Of a DNA stretch of 12,141 nt, positions 1 through 6,659 are shown piece after piece. How positions within the stretch are numbered: position 1 is the first letter of the stretch; every line of letters begins with the position of its first letter. The DNA lies in NCBI GenBank assembly GCA_028876035.1, contig JAGWTK010000083.1:1-12141 (forward strand), in the 5' to 3' direction. This DNA is from Bacteroidota bacterium. GTDB taxonomy: Bacteria; Bacteroidota; Bacteroidia; Chitinophagales; Chitinophagaceae. The translations under genes and the position numbers were made by a program. The notes under the pieces were generated by a model. That model was not told where the DNA came from, ran no database searches, and saw nothing but the letters and a program-made list of their open reading frames with translations.

Positions 1-856
1 GGATCGTATACCATACTTCTGCAAAATCGGGTACCACATTGGGCGCTTTGCCGCCGTTTGAGATCACGTAATGAATTCTTGCATCCTGGGGGATGTGCTC
101 GCGCAGCATGTTCACCATATTGTCCATGGCTTCTACGCCGTCGAGTGCACTCCTTCCTTTATCGGGTGCGGCTGCTGCGTGGGCCGACAAACCATGGAAC
201 CGAAACTTCGCGGAAATATCTGCCAGGGACGATTCTACCGACACCGCATTGGCGGAACCGGGGTGCCAATGGAGGACTACGTCTACATCATTGAATAATC
301 CTTCTCTTACCATATACACCTTACCGCTTCCCCCTTCTTCCGCCGGCGTACCGAACAATTTAATGGTGCCGGATAAGTGCTGCTCCTCCATTAATTTTTT
401 CAACTCCACGGCCGCTGCCAGCGAAGCCGTTCCAAACAAATGGTGTCCGCAGGCATGACCAGCGATGCGATCGGCAAAAGGTTTGCGTTCGGGTACGGTG
501 TCCTGCGACAGTCCGGGAAGTGCATCAAATTCTGCAAGAATGCCGATCACGGGCTTGCCACTGCCATATGTTCCCACAAATGCAGTGGGCAGTCCGGCTA
601 CACCTGCTTCTACTGTAAAACCATTTTCTTTGAGTGATTGCTGGAGCAACGCGGTGCTTTTGGTTTCCTTATAGCCAAGTTCGCCGTAACTCCAGATGGT
701 TCGGGCAATGCCTTTGTAGGTATCGTACTGCGCCTGCAGATCGGCGATCGCTTTATCTTTTATTACTGCCGATGCATCTTTCTTTTGAGCAAAGGCATTT
801 ACCGCCGCGATAGATAGCAGCAGGGATAACAATGGGGTTGTGTATCTCATGCGCAT
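1..856 (-). CDS. M20 family (AbgB-like) amidohydrolase, paralog A, partial (3' end beyond window)
   Basis: The frame is open from an ATG at 856 to the left edge (about 285 codons), so the C-terminal part is missing. It begins with a signal peptide (hydrophobic stretch about residues 8-22, then AFAQKK), which predicts export to the periplasm. Visible M20 features are AEFDALPG (about 108-115), the metal-binding GHACGHH (133-139), PAEEGGSGK with the catalytic Glu pair, LHWHPG, and the HGLSAHA segment of the dimerisation domain. Family knowledge: M20 di-metal amidases cleave N-acyl amino acids, dipeptides or p-aminobenzoyl-glutamate; the substrate here is unknown. By eye about two-thirds of residues match the next gene (1050-2516), so the pair is a tandem duplication. 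A second in-frame ATG at 850 (start MRYTTPLL) aligns better with the paralog's N-terminus and may be the true start. Neither has a Shine-Dalgarno sequence. Confidence 0.93.
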   Translation of the reverse strand, partial: MRMRYTTPLLSLLLSIAAVNAFAQKKDASAVIKDKAIADLQAQYDTYKGIARTIWSYGELGYKETKSTALLQQSLKENGFTVEAGVAGLPTAFVGTYGSGKPVIGILAEFDALPGLSQDTVPERKPFADRIAGHACGHHLFGTASLAAAVELKKLMEEQHLSGTIKLFGTPAEEGGSGKVYMVREGLFNDVDVVLHWHPGSANAVSVESSLADISAKFRFHGLSAHAAAAPDKGRSALDGVEAMDNMVNMLREHIPQDARIHYVISNGGKAPNVVPDFAEVWYTI

Positions 857-892
857 TTAAGATATAAGATATTTTGATTTGAGATATCAGAT
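854..892. repeat. Degenerate 7-8 bp direct-repeat array, word GATATNA
   Basis: Units begin at 861 (GATATAA), 868 (GATATTTT, 8 bp), 876 (GATTTGA) and 883 (GATATCA), followed by GATC at 890. The preceding heptamer at 854 (CATTTAA) fits weakly and contains the start codon of the amidohydrolase gene to the left. The array fills the space directly upstream of that start, where a leader or promoter would be expected. It could also just be AT-rich sequence that has slipped. Confidence 0.6.
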
Positions 893-927
893 CGTCATGG
901 CCGGGTGGCTCAGGTACAGAATATTTT

Positions 928-959
928 TAGATTTCTAGATTTATTGATTTCTGGAATTG
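928..959. repeat. Degenerate 8-bp direct-repeat array, word TAGATTTC
   Basis: Four consecutive octamers lie in perfect phase: TAGATTTC at 928, TAGATTTA at 936, TTGATTTC at 944 and the decayed TGGAATTG at 952. It lies in the 193-bp gap between the two amidohydrolase genes and uses a different word and period from the arrays on either side. No function is evident. Confidence 0.6.
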
Positions 960-996
960 CACCAGCGCAACGGCTCACCGCAACAGGGTTTATCTG

Positions 997-1045
997 AGTA
1001 CTATGTACTAAGTACTCAATACCAAATACCAGATACCCGATACGC
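997..1045. repeat. Seven-unit heptamer array with invariant phased TAC
   Basis: Seven heptamers follow each other without a gap, starting at 997, 1004, 1011, 1018, 1025, 1032 and 1039. Bases 3-5 are TAC in every unit. The first three units have the form NGTACTM (AGTACTA at 997) and the last four RATACNM (AATACCA at 1018 and 1025, GATACCC at 1032), so the word drifts along the array. It begins 4 nt beyond the stop codon of the amidohydrolase gene at 1050-2516, in its 3' untranslated region. Heptameric arrays resemble the STRR sequences known from cyanobacteria; that comparison is from memory. Confidence 0.8.
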
Positions 1046-1049
1046 TCGA

Positions 1050-2516
1050 TCAGTCACGGTAATTCAACGCAGGCTTCCGATCACCCAACAACGCTTTGTA
1101 CTGGTAGTCGCCTTTTACTTTAATGAATTCTGTCTTCGCGCTGTCGATCAGTGCCGGCGTGGTAAACAAATCAATCGCGGTAAGTGCCATTGTCTTGGCC
1201 GCCACCATCATCCCTTTTGTGCCGATTTCTGTTCCGCCACAGGCCACTGCCTGCCAGCTGTGCGCCGGCGTACCTGCTACCCAGGTAGCGGCGCTCATGC
1301 CCACGGTAGGTACCGCATAACTTACATCGCCTACATCGGTGGAACCGCCGCCCGCATCGTTCTCCTGTTTCAGCGGTTTAACTGTTTCTACGGTTTCAAC
1401 TGCCGGTACCGTATAACCGAAACTGGTTTGTAACTTTTTCGCAAAGGCTGTTTCTTCTGGTGTATACGCTACGCCACCCACTTTCTCGAGGTTTTTCTGC
1501 ATGGCTTCGGCAAGGGCTCTGTTTAACAGCAAATCATGGGTGCCGCCGATGATTTCGTAATCCATGGTAGTACCGGTACCCATCGCAGCCCCTTCTGCTG
1601 CCTTGGCAACACGATCAAATATACTTACCACATCTTCCCGTTTGGGATGACGAACATAGTAATAGACTTCTGCAAAATCTGGTACTACATTGGGAGCTTT
1701 TCCTCCATTGGTGATTACATAGTGGATGCGTGTTTCCTGCGGAATATGCTCACGCATCATGTTCACCATATAGTCCAGAGCTTCTACGCCATCAAGCGCA
1801 CTCCTGCCTTTATCCGGAGACGCTGCTGCATGCGCGGAGAGGCCATGGAAACGAAACTTTGCCGATTTGTTGGCGAGTGCACTGGTAAGGGTAATGCTGT
1901 TGCTATTGCCTGGGTGCCAGTGGATCACCACATCTACGTCGTTAAACAAGCCGGCTCTTACCATGTATACCTTGCCACTGCCGCCTTCTTCGGCCGGACA
2001 ACCATACACTTTTATGGTGCCTGTGAATTTCTTTTGTTCGATGAGCTTTTTGATTTCAATGCCGGCTGCTGCGGAGGCCGTTCCAAACAAATGATGACCA
2101 CAGCCATGTCCCGCTGCCTTGCCCGCTATCGCATTTCTTTCGGGTGTTGCTTGTTGGGCTAGTCCGGGCAACGCATCAAATTCGGCGAGTATACCAATGA
2201 CAGGCTTTCCGGAACCATACGTGGCAACAAATGCAGTGGGAATATCGGCTACGCCTGCTTGCACGGTAAATCCGTTATCCTGCAGTGTTTTTTGCAGCAG
2301 GGCCGAGCTCTTTACTTCTTTGTAACCCACTTCTGCGTAATCCCAGATCTGCAGCGCGATTTTTTTATAGTCTTCGTAACCCGATTGCAGGTCGGTGATG
2401 GCCTGTGTCTTTAGCGGTGCATTCTTTTCGGCTACCGCCTTTTTCTGGGCAGATAACGGTTGAACAGAAGTCAATACCAAACCGGCCATCAGCAGACCGG
2501 GCATCAATTTTCTCAT
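1050..2516 (-). CDS. M20 family (AbgB-like) amidohydrolase, paralog B, exported
   Basis: This is a complete 488-residue enzyme, close in length to AbgB (p-aminobenzoyl-glutamate hydrolase subunit B, about 480). A signal peptide ends near residues 22-24 (PLSAQKK), so it probably acts in the periplasm, whereas E. coli AbgB is cytoplasmic. M20 landmarks are AEFDALPG (111-118), GHGCGHH with Cys139/His141 as likely metal ligands (136-142), PAEEGGSGK with Glu176/Glu177 as catalytic base and metal ligand (174-182), HWH (199-201), HGLSAHA in the dimerisation domain (224-230), STDVGDVS (392-399) and PAHSW with a late His (417-421). It starts 21 nt after the upstream DUF5916 gene, so the two are probably cotranscribed. 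Its tandem copy lies 193 nt downstream. The exact substrate (N-acyl amino acid, dipeptide or aminobenzoyl-glutamate type) cannot be told from sequence. Confidence 0.95.
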   Translation of the reverse strand: MRKLMPGLLMAGLVLTSVQPLSAQKKAVAEKNAPLKTQAITDLQSGYEDYKKIALQIWDYAEVGYKEVKSSALLQKTLQDNGFTVQAGVADIPTAFVATYGSGKPVIGILAEFDALPGLAQQATPERNAIAGKAAGHGCGHHLFGTASAAAGIEIKKLIEQKKFTGTIKVYGCPAEEGGSGKVYMVRAGLFNDVDVVIHWHPGNSNSITLTSALANKSAKFRFHGLSAHAAASPDKGRSALDGVEALDYMVNMMREHIPQETRIHYVITNGGKAPNVVPDFAEVYYYVRHPKREDVVSIFDRVAKAAEGAAMGTGTTMDYEIIGGTHDLLLNRALAEAMQKNLEKVGGVAYTPEETAFAKKLQTSFGYTVPAVETVETVKPLKQENDAGGGSTDVGDVSYAVPTVGMSAATWVAGTPAHSWQAVACGGTEIGTKGMMVAAKTMALTAIDLFTTPALIDSAKTEFIKVKGDYQYKALLGDRKPALNYRD

Positions 2517-2533
2517 GTGAAGGATGTTTCACA
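2516..2533. promoter_or_regulatory. Inverted repeat over the start of amidohydrolase B
   Basis: TGTGAA (2516-2521) and TTCACA (2528-2533) form a perfect 6-bp inverted repeat with a 6-nt spacer. It touches the ATG of the amidohydrolase and fills most of the gap after the DUF5916 gene. It could be a small mRNA hairpin affecting initiation or a dyad for a CRP/FNR-type protein, but the spacing does not fit the E. coli CRP consensus (N8 between TGTGA and TCACA instead of N6). Confidence 0.3.
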
Positions 2534-2537
2534 CAAT

Positions 2538-5048
2538 TTACTGATTTATGTGATCCTGCAAAGACGGATTTGGGTTCCTGTTGCGGCTGTGGTGTAGCTG
2601 GAGATAGTCGAAGAAATACAGGATGCGGAAAGAGATGCTGTTGTTCTGCGGTGCGCCGACGGTGGTTCCAAGGTTTTTGAAATAGTCAGATTGAATGTTC
2701 CGATCAAAAGTGCCAATGGCATTTTTCCAAACCAGGCTCAGCTCACTGCCGGGTGCGAAACGCCAGCTGTATACCATGTCTACATTAAATGCATTGTAAT
2801 TCTGGTTAAGGTCTGCAGTATACCCATTGGCAGAACCGAGGCTGCCATCTTTGTTCAGCAGGAAAAACTCTTTGTTTTCTACCTTGCTCCAATAATGCCG
2901 CACCCGCAGCGTGATGTACATGGCATTGTTAAAGCTGTATTTGGTGCGAACAATGTTTTCGACGGTTGTGCGGTTCCTTCTGGCGAAATAGACATCCGGT
3001 CCGTCCAGGCTGCTGTTTGAACCGAAGCCTGCAAAGCCAATATTGTTGGTAGCAGGGGTAAGGGTAATGCTATGATTCACCGAAATCCGGCTGTTGAAGC
3101 GGTATTGTTCAAAGGACGTTGCCTGCAGCTGTTTCCATCCTTTCAGATCATACAGGTAAAAGGTGTATTGTCCCTCCACATAAAACTTCTTTGCATAGTT
3201 GGTTTGAAAGAAGGTGCCGAAGTTGCCGTTTAGCGGACTTCTGAATACCCGGCCTGTCGCGCGTGGCTCGTAAAAATCGTTGCTCACCGGGAACAGGTTG
3301 GCATAAGCACCCACATACCACAGGTTTTTCAACTGACCGTTCATGTTATAGTTGATATTGATGCTTTGGTAGCCGAAGGGTTTGTACCGGTGCGTATAGT
3401 AAAAATTGAAGTTGTGGTATAGCCGGTTGAAGATTCTTTTTGGCTTTATAAAATTATAACCGAGATAAAGGTATTTCTCCCAGTAGTTGGTATAGGTCAT
3501 GTACCCTAAATCGTTGAAGTCGAATTTATCATCGTGCAGGGTCGACTCCAGCTGTACATTTACATGGCCGCTTACTTTTGCAAAGCCAAGGTTGTATTTA
3601 TAGCCGGTTATATTCTTGTGGTCGCCATAGCGGTTGAACAGGGTACTGCTGTAAGCTTTTCCATAATAGTTCCAGCGATTTCTGGAATCAAAGAAACTGA
3701 ACATGGCGGCGCTCACATTCGCATCGTAGTCGGACCCGTTGCGCATGACGTTCGTGTTCACAAAGCTCACACTCGAATTGTGCTTAAACGTTTGGTCCAG
3801 CACAAACACATTGTAGTTGGTGAGTGGATCGGTCATGAGCTTCCGTTGCTTTCCGGTTCCGTCCTCCGCCAGCGCATATTGTGGTTGGGTGAGCGCATTG
3901 AAGAAACCAATACCAAGCCCTGATTTGCTGCGACCGGAAATTTTTGTGGCGTTGATGAGTTTGCTTTCCACCGGGTTTTTCACAATGTGTTCGGTACTGT
4001 CGAGTGAGGTACCGATATCGCCAAAATGAACGGGCAGTCCACCCACCCTTCTGCTGTAAAAAAGATTGCCTTTGCTAAAAAGCTCAGTGCCTTCCGTGAA
4101 GAAGGTCCTGTTTTCGTTGTACTTCACTTCAAACGGCGTGAGGTTGAGCACCTGGTTATCACTCTGCACCTGGCCAAAGTCGGGGATTAGCGTCATGTCC
4201 AGCGTGTACGCCTGGCTGATACCATATTTTACGTCCATGCCACCATTAAAGCTGGTGGTCGTATTTTTTATACCGGGCGTGTTGTAAGGGTAGTTGTTGA
4301 GGTAAGTAGAAAAATAGGGTGACAAGGAAAGCCTTACTGGCGGCTTGATATCTTCTATACCTGTCCAGAAACCTTCCTGTGGCATAAAGCCATTCTTGAT
4401 GGGATCAATGGGGTTCCAGAATAATTGTTTGCCCAGCTGTTGCCGGCGTCGTACAATGTTTAACCCCCAGTCTTGTTTTTGCTTCTTGCTGAAACGGATG
4501 GCTGAGTAAGGAATAAAAAACTCGAAGGTCCAGCCATCGTTGCGAATCTCCGTCCCGCTTTTCCAAACGGCATTCCAGCTAAAGTCTTCATCGTTTCCAT
4601 TGCCGGTGGGCGGCACTTGTTTCGCATCCATCTGTTCATTCAGCGGCGTCACAAAGTATTCAAACCCGTTGATCTTATCGTTATAGGTATCGAATACAAT
4701 GCCGATGAAATCACTGGAACCGAGGTTGTCACGGCCTGCTAAATCGGTTTGAACGCTGTCGCGGGATTGTTCGTGGCAAAATCCGCCAAAATAAATGCCG
4801 GCGTCATCGTATAGCAGGTATACTTCGGTCCTGTTCTCATGAGTTTCCTTTCTGAATGCCACGGGACGCAGCTCTACGAAATCAGTTGCCAGTGGTGCGT
4901 TTTTCCAGGCAGCATCGTCGAGCTTGCCATCGATCACAATGGAAGAACTTGCCCTGTGCGCCGGGAGTTGCCGGGCCGGCTGCGCAAAGGAAGCGCAAGC
5001 AGGGAGAAGCATTGACACAATCACAACAACACGGAACAAACGTAGCAT
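2538..5048 (-). CDS. CBM9-like / DUF5916 outer-membrane beta-barrel protein
   Basis: This 836-residue protein has a signal peptide (hydrophobic residues 7-20, likely cut near SFA-Q at 22/23). An LPAC sequence at 15-18 resembles a lipobox but has Pro at -2, so I favour an ordinary signal peptide. Residues about 36-230 match the CBM9-like fold seen at the N-terminus of this family, with the signature IDGKLDDAAWKNAP (39-52) and a YFGGF strand. The rest, about 240-836, is the DUF5916 domain, with alternating aromatic/polar strands, many Tyr/Asn/Phe residues and TFFTEGTELF near its start, consistent with an outer-membrane barrel. Bacteroidota DUF5916 proteins often lie beside exported hydrolases and peptidases; the molecular role is not established. 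It starts the cluster with the two M20 amidohydrolases, which suggests a link to envelope peptide or amide handling (inference). Confidence 0.9.
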   Translation of the reverse strand: MLRLFRVVVIVSMLLPACASFAQPARQLPAHRASSSIVIDGKLDDAAWKNAPLATDFVELRPVAFRKETHENRTEVYLLYDDAGIYFGGFCHEQSRDSVQTDLAGRDNLGSSDFIGIVFDTYNDKINGFEYFVTPLNEQMDAKQVPPTGNGNDEDFSWNAVWKSGTEIRNDGWTFEFFIPYSAIRFSKKQKQDWGLNIVRRRQQLGKQLFWNPIDPIKNGFMPQEGFWTGIEDIKPPVRLSLSPYFSTYLNNYPYNTPGIKNTTTSFNGGMDVKYGISQAYTLDMTLIPDFGQVQSDNQVLNLTPFEVKYNENRTFFTEGTELFSKGNLFYSRRVGGLPVHFGDIGTSLDSTEHIVKNPVESKLINATKISGRSKSGLGIGFFNALTQPQYALAEDGTGKQRKLMTDPLTNYNVFVLDQTFKHNSSVSFVNTNVMRNGSDYDANVSAAMFSFFDSRNRWNYYGKAYSSTLFNRYGDHKNITGYKYNLGFAKVSGHVNVQLESTLHDDKFDFNDLGYMTYTNYWEKYLYLGYNFIKPKRIFNRLYHNFNFYYTHRYKPFGYQSININYNMNGQLKNLWYVGAYANLFPVSNDFYEPRATGRVFRSPLNGNFGTFFQTNYAKKFYVEGQYTFYLYDLKGWKQLQATSFEQYRFNSRISVNHSITLTPATNNIGFAGFGSNSSLDGPDVYFARRNRTTVENIVRTKYSFNNAMYITLRVRHYWSKVENKEFFLLNKDGSLGSANGYTADLNQNYNAFNVDMVYSWRFAPGSELSLVWKNAIGTFDRNIQSDYFKNLGTTVGAPQNNSISFRILYFFDYLQLHHSRNRNPNPSLQDHINQ

Positions 5049-5133
5049 AGCGGGCAGTTAAGTCTGAAAGGACGAAGCAATCAGGATAAATGTTACAATT
5101 CGCCTGAAAATTCCAGCCGCACCAAGATAAGAC

Positions 5134-5156
5134 TGCCGGTCATGCATAACCGGGCA
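5134..5156. other. Stem-loop in the leader of the DUF5916 gene
   Basis: TGCCGGT (5134-5140) pairs with ACCGGGCA (5149-5156) with one bulged G and an 8-nt loop, about 90 nt upstream of the DUF5916 start. Neither side has a T-run, so it is not an intrinsic terminator. I could not find a good TTTG-N19-21-TAnnTTTG promoter in the 5049-5254 gap, so how this leader is transcribed is unclear. Confidence 0.35.
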
Positions 5157-5194
5157 ATAGCCATGAACGGTAAGGGGAAGTGATAAACTGTGTT

Positions 5195-5226
5195 AAGAAA
5201 AATAAAATCCCGCCGGGGCGGGACTT
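5195..5226 (-). terminator. Intrinsic terminator after the SDR gene
   Basis: TCCCGC (5208-5213) and GCGGGA (5218-5223) form a GC-only core stem with a 4-nt loop. On the minus strand the stem is followed at once by TTTTATTTTTCTT. It lies about 30 nt past the SDR stop codon (5255), the right place and orientation to end that transcript and insulate the DUF5916 cluster. Confidence 0.85.
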
Positions 5227-5254
5227 TGAAAGGGTTGAAACGGGAACAAGATAA

Positions 5255-6076
5255 TTATACGAATAGGTCCATCATCAGTTTATTGGCGGGATTGACCGCA
5301 TATTTTGAAAAATCATGGATGCCTTCTGCCTTCAGCACTTCTTCATCGATAAAGAAATTACCCGTGCATTCAAAAGACGGACGTTGCAGGATGTAAAACG
5401 CCGCGTCTGCCACAATTTCGGCGGTACGACTGCGCTGCATGAGGAAATCGCCTCCGAGCAGGTTTTGTACGGCAGCAGTGGCAATGGTGGTTTTGGGCCA
5501 GAGTGCATTGGCGGCAATGCGGTCGCCTTTCAGTTCTTCTGCCAGTCCGAGTACCACCATACTCATTCCATACTTGCTCATGGTATACGCTAGGTGTTTG
5601 GCAAACCAGCCCGGATCCAGGTTAATGGGCGGGGAAAGATTCAGGATATGCGGATTGTGTGCTTTTTTGAGGTAAGGAATACAGGCTTTGCTGGTGAAGA
5701 AGCTGCCCCGTACATTGATAGTATGCATCAGCTCCCATCGCTTCCATTCGGTTTCTGTCGTCTGCGCCAGGTTAATGGCGCTGGCATTATTGATGAGGAT
5801 ATCGATGCCCCCAAAAGCGTTGGCGGCACTTGCTACCGATTCCTGTATGCTTTCTTCGAAACGAATGTCGGCTTGAATGGGAAGCACCTTTCCCGGTCCG
5901 GCTTTGTCAATCTCTTCCGCTGCTGAAAAAATCGTCCCTTCCAGGCGGGGATTCGGTTCAGCAGTCTTGGCGGCAATGGCAACATTCGCACCTTCGCTGG
6001 CCAGTTTAAGGGCGATGGCTTTGCCGATACCCCTGCTTCCCCCGGTGATAAACACGTTCTTATTTAAAAACTTCAT
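5255..6076 (-). CDS. SDR family oxidoreductase, HSDL2-like
   Basis: This 273-residue protein is a classical short-chain dehydrogenase with a Rossmann fold. It has the nucleotide-binding TGGSRGIG (11-18), AD at 69-70, NNAS (96-99), catalytic Ser148 in LNLSPP and the YTMSK pair Tyr164/Lys168. The stretches NPHILNLSPPINLDP and ALWPKTTIATAA are typical of hydroxysteroid-dehydrogenase-like protein 2 (HSDL2) and its bacterial relatives. The C-terminal SCP2 sterol-carrier domain of animal HSDL2 is absent, as in the bacterial forms. It is probably cytosolic (no signal peptide) and NAD(P)-dependent; the substrate is unknown, and a lipid or hydroxyacyl compound is only a guess from the family. The gene appears to be transcribed alone, with a gene-free 614 bp upstream and a terminator downstream. 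Confidence 0.93.
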   Translation of the reverse strand: MKFLNKNVFITGGSRGIGKAIALKLASEGANVAIAAKTAEPNPRLEGTIFSAAEEIDKAGPGKVLPIQADIRFEESIQESVASAANAFGGIDILINNASAINLAQTTETEWKRWELMHTINVRGSFFTSKACIPYLKKAHNPHILNLSPPINLDPGWFAKHLAYTMSKYGMSMVVLGLAEELKGDRIAANALWPKTTIATAAVQNLLGGDFLMQRSRTAEIVADAAFYILQRPSFECTGNFFIDEEVLKAEGIHDFSKYAVNPANKLMMDLFV

Positions 6077-6101
6077 AATAAGGTATTAATGGTTGAATAG
6101 G

Positions 6102-6167
6102 CGGATACGATTAGTAAAGTATCCGTACTATAACTCTAAAAGAGACGGATTATGATGGGCGTCATAA
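6102..6167. promoter_or_regulatory. Two inverted repeats upstream of the SDR gene
   Basis: CGGATAC (6102-6108) and GTATCCG (6119-6125) are a perfect 7-bp inverted repeat with a 10-nt spacer, 26 nt before the SDR start. TTATGA (6150-6155) and TCATAA (6162-6167) are a perfect 6-bp inverted repeat with a 6-nt spacer, 74 nt before it. Position and symmetry fit operators or leader hairpins; no dedicated regulator gene is adjacent. Confidence 0.35.
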
Positions 6168-6309
6168 GATCGGGGACTAGTACAAAGCTTAGGGTTCGTA
6201 AACTTACGATCAGGCATGTAAATACTGAAGAAAAAAAATGAGGCGTTTGTGCTCTTGTACCAGCCTTGGTTGAATTGTATGTTTGTATCGTTGAATGATT
6301 GATATCGGC

Positions 6310-6463
6310 ATCCAATATCCAAATCCTGAAAGCCGAACGAATCCAAATCCTGAAGAACACACAGTCCAAGTCCTGTAAAAACCATTTAAAACCAATACCT
6401 TGAAACCTTAGAAAGCGGGTATCATCGTCAACAAAATTGTCCGTTTTAAAAATCCAAATCCTG
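6310..6463. repeat. Interspersed ATCCAAATCCTG repeats
   Basis: Identical 12-mers ATCCAAATCCTG occur at 6317-6328, 6341-6352 and 6452-6463, with a diverged copy GTCCAAGTCCTG at 6364-6375. The first three positions are 23-24 bp apart. Within each copy ATCC recurs after 6 bp, and an extra ATCC lies at 6310, 7 bp before the first copy. All copies have the same orientation. I recall similar AATCC-rich intergenic words from other Bacteroidota genomes, but cannot verify it here. Confidence 0.75.
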
Positions 6464-6519
6464 CTGAACTGACCATGTAATTTTGTACCTATGATGACCT
6501 AAAAATTGGTGAGGTTTCG

Positions 6520-6566
6520 TACAAAAAACATTGAGCCCCGGAGTTATCCGGGGCTTGTTTATTTTG
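6520..6566 (-). terminator. Strong hairpin terminator, probably for the efflux operon
   Basis: AGCCCCGGA (6534-6542) and TCCGGGGCT (6547-6555) form a perfect 9-bp stem with loop GTTA. On the minus strand it is followed after a few bases by TTTTTT; on the plus strand by TTGTTTATTTT, so it could work in both directions. It lies about 136 nt past the TolC-family stop codon. No plus-strand gene points at it, so it most likely ends the efflux transcript. Confidence 0.75.
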
Positions 6567-6610
6567 ATAGTTTCAGGCAAATAAAAACTGGTATCCGGAT
6601 TTGAGATTTC

Positions 6611-6655
6611 TCCCGATGCATCGGGACGCAGGAAAGACGTTCCGTAGCGTGCTAC
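6611..6655. repeat. Palindrome module
   Basis: TCCCGATGCATCGGGA (6611-6626) is a perfect 16-bp palindrome. It is followed by GGAA..TTCC around 6631-6643 and by GTAGC-GT-GCTAC (6644-6655). Just before it lies ATCCGGAT (6593-6600). The cluster sits between the TolC-family stop and the presumed terminator, so it would be part of the 3' untranslated region. It may be a copy of a dispersed palindromic repeat; one window cannot show that. Confidence 0.5.
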
Positions 6656-6659
6656 CCAT

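Noticed and set aside
1536..2162. 208-codon plus-strand open frame opposite amidohydrolase B
   Set aside because: It is a shadow of the M20 reading frame, which carries all catalytic motifs.
2516..2533. Canonical CRP site
   Set aside because: TGTGA and TCACA are separated by 8 nt instead of 6, and Bacteroidota CRP-family consensus sites are not established enough to call it.
5030..5048. DUF5916 protein as a lipoprotein (LPAC near its N-terminus)
   Set aside because: Pro at the -2 position is unusual for a lipobox, and a normal cleavage site SFA-Q follows directly.
5081..5160. Promoter for the DUF5916 gene
   Set aside because: TATCTTGG on the minus strand near 5122-5129 is a near-match to the -7 box, but the nearest upstream TTG is 25 nt away, outside the 19-21 nt range.
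6128..6395. Three overlapping minus-strand small open frames (61-85 codons) in the gene-free interval
   Set aside because: They occupy all three frames of the same DNA, translate the ATCCAAATCC repeats into QDLDSFGFQDLD-like peptide and show no start signal or family resemblance.
6310..6463. Possible CRISPR array
   Set aside because: Repeat cores are only 12 bp with 11-12 bp between the first three and about 76 bp to the fourth; no cas gene is present.
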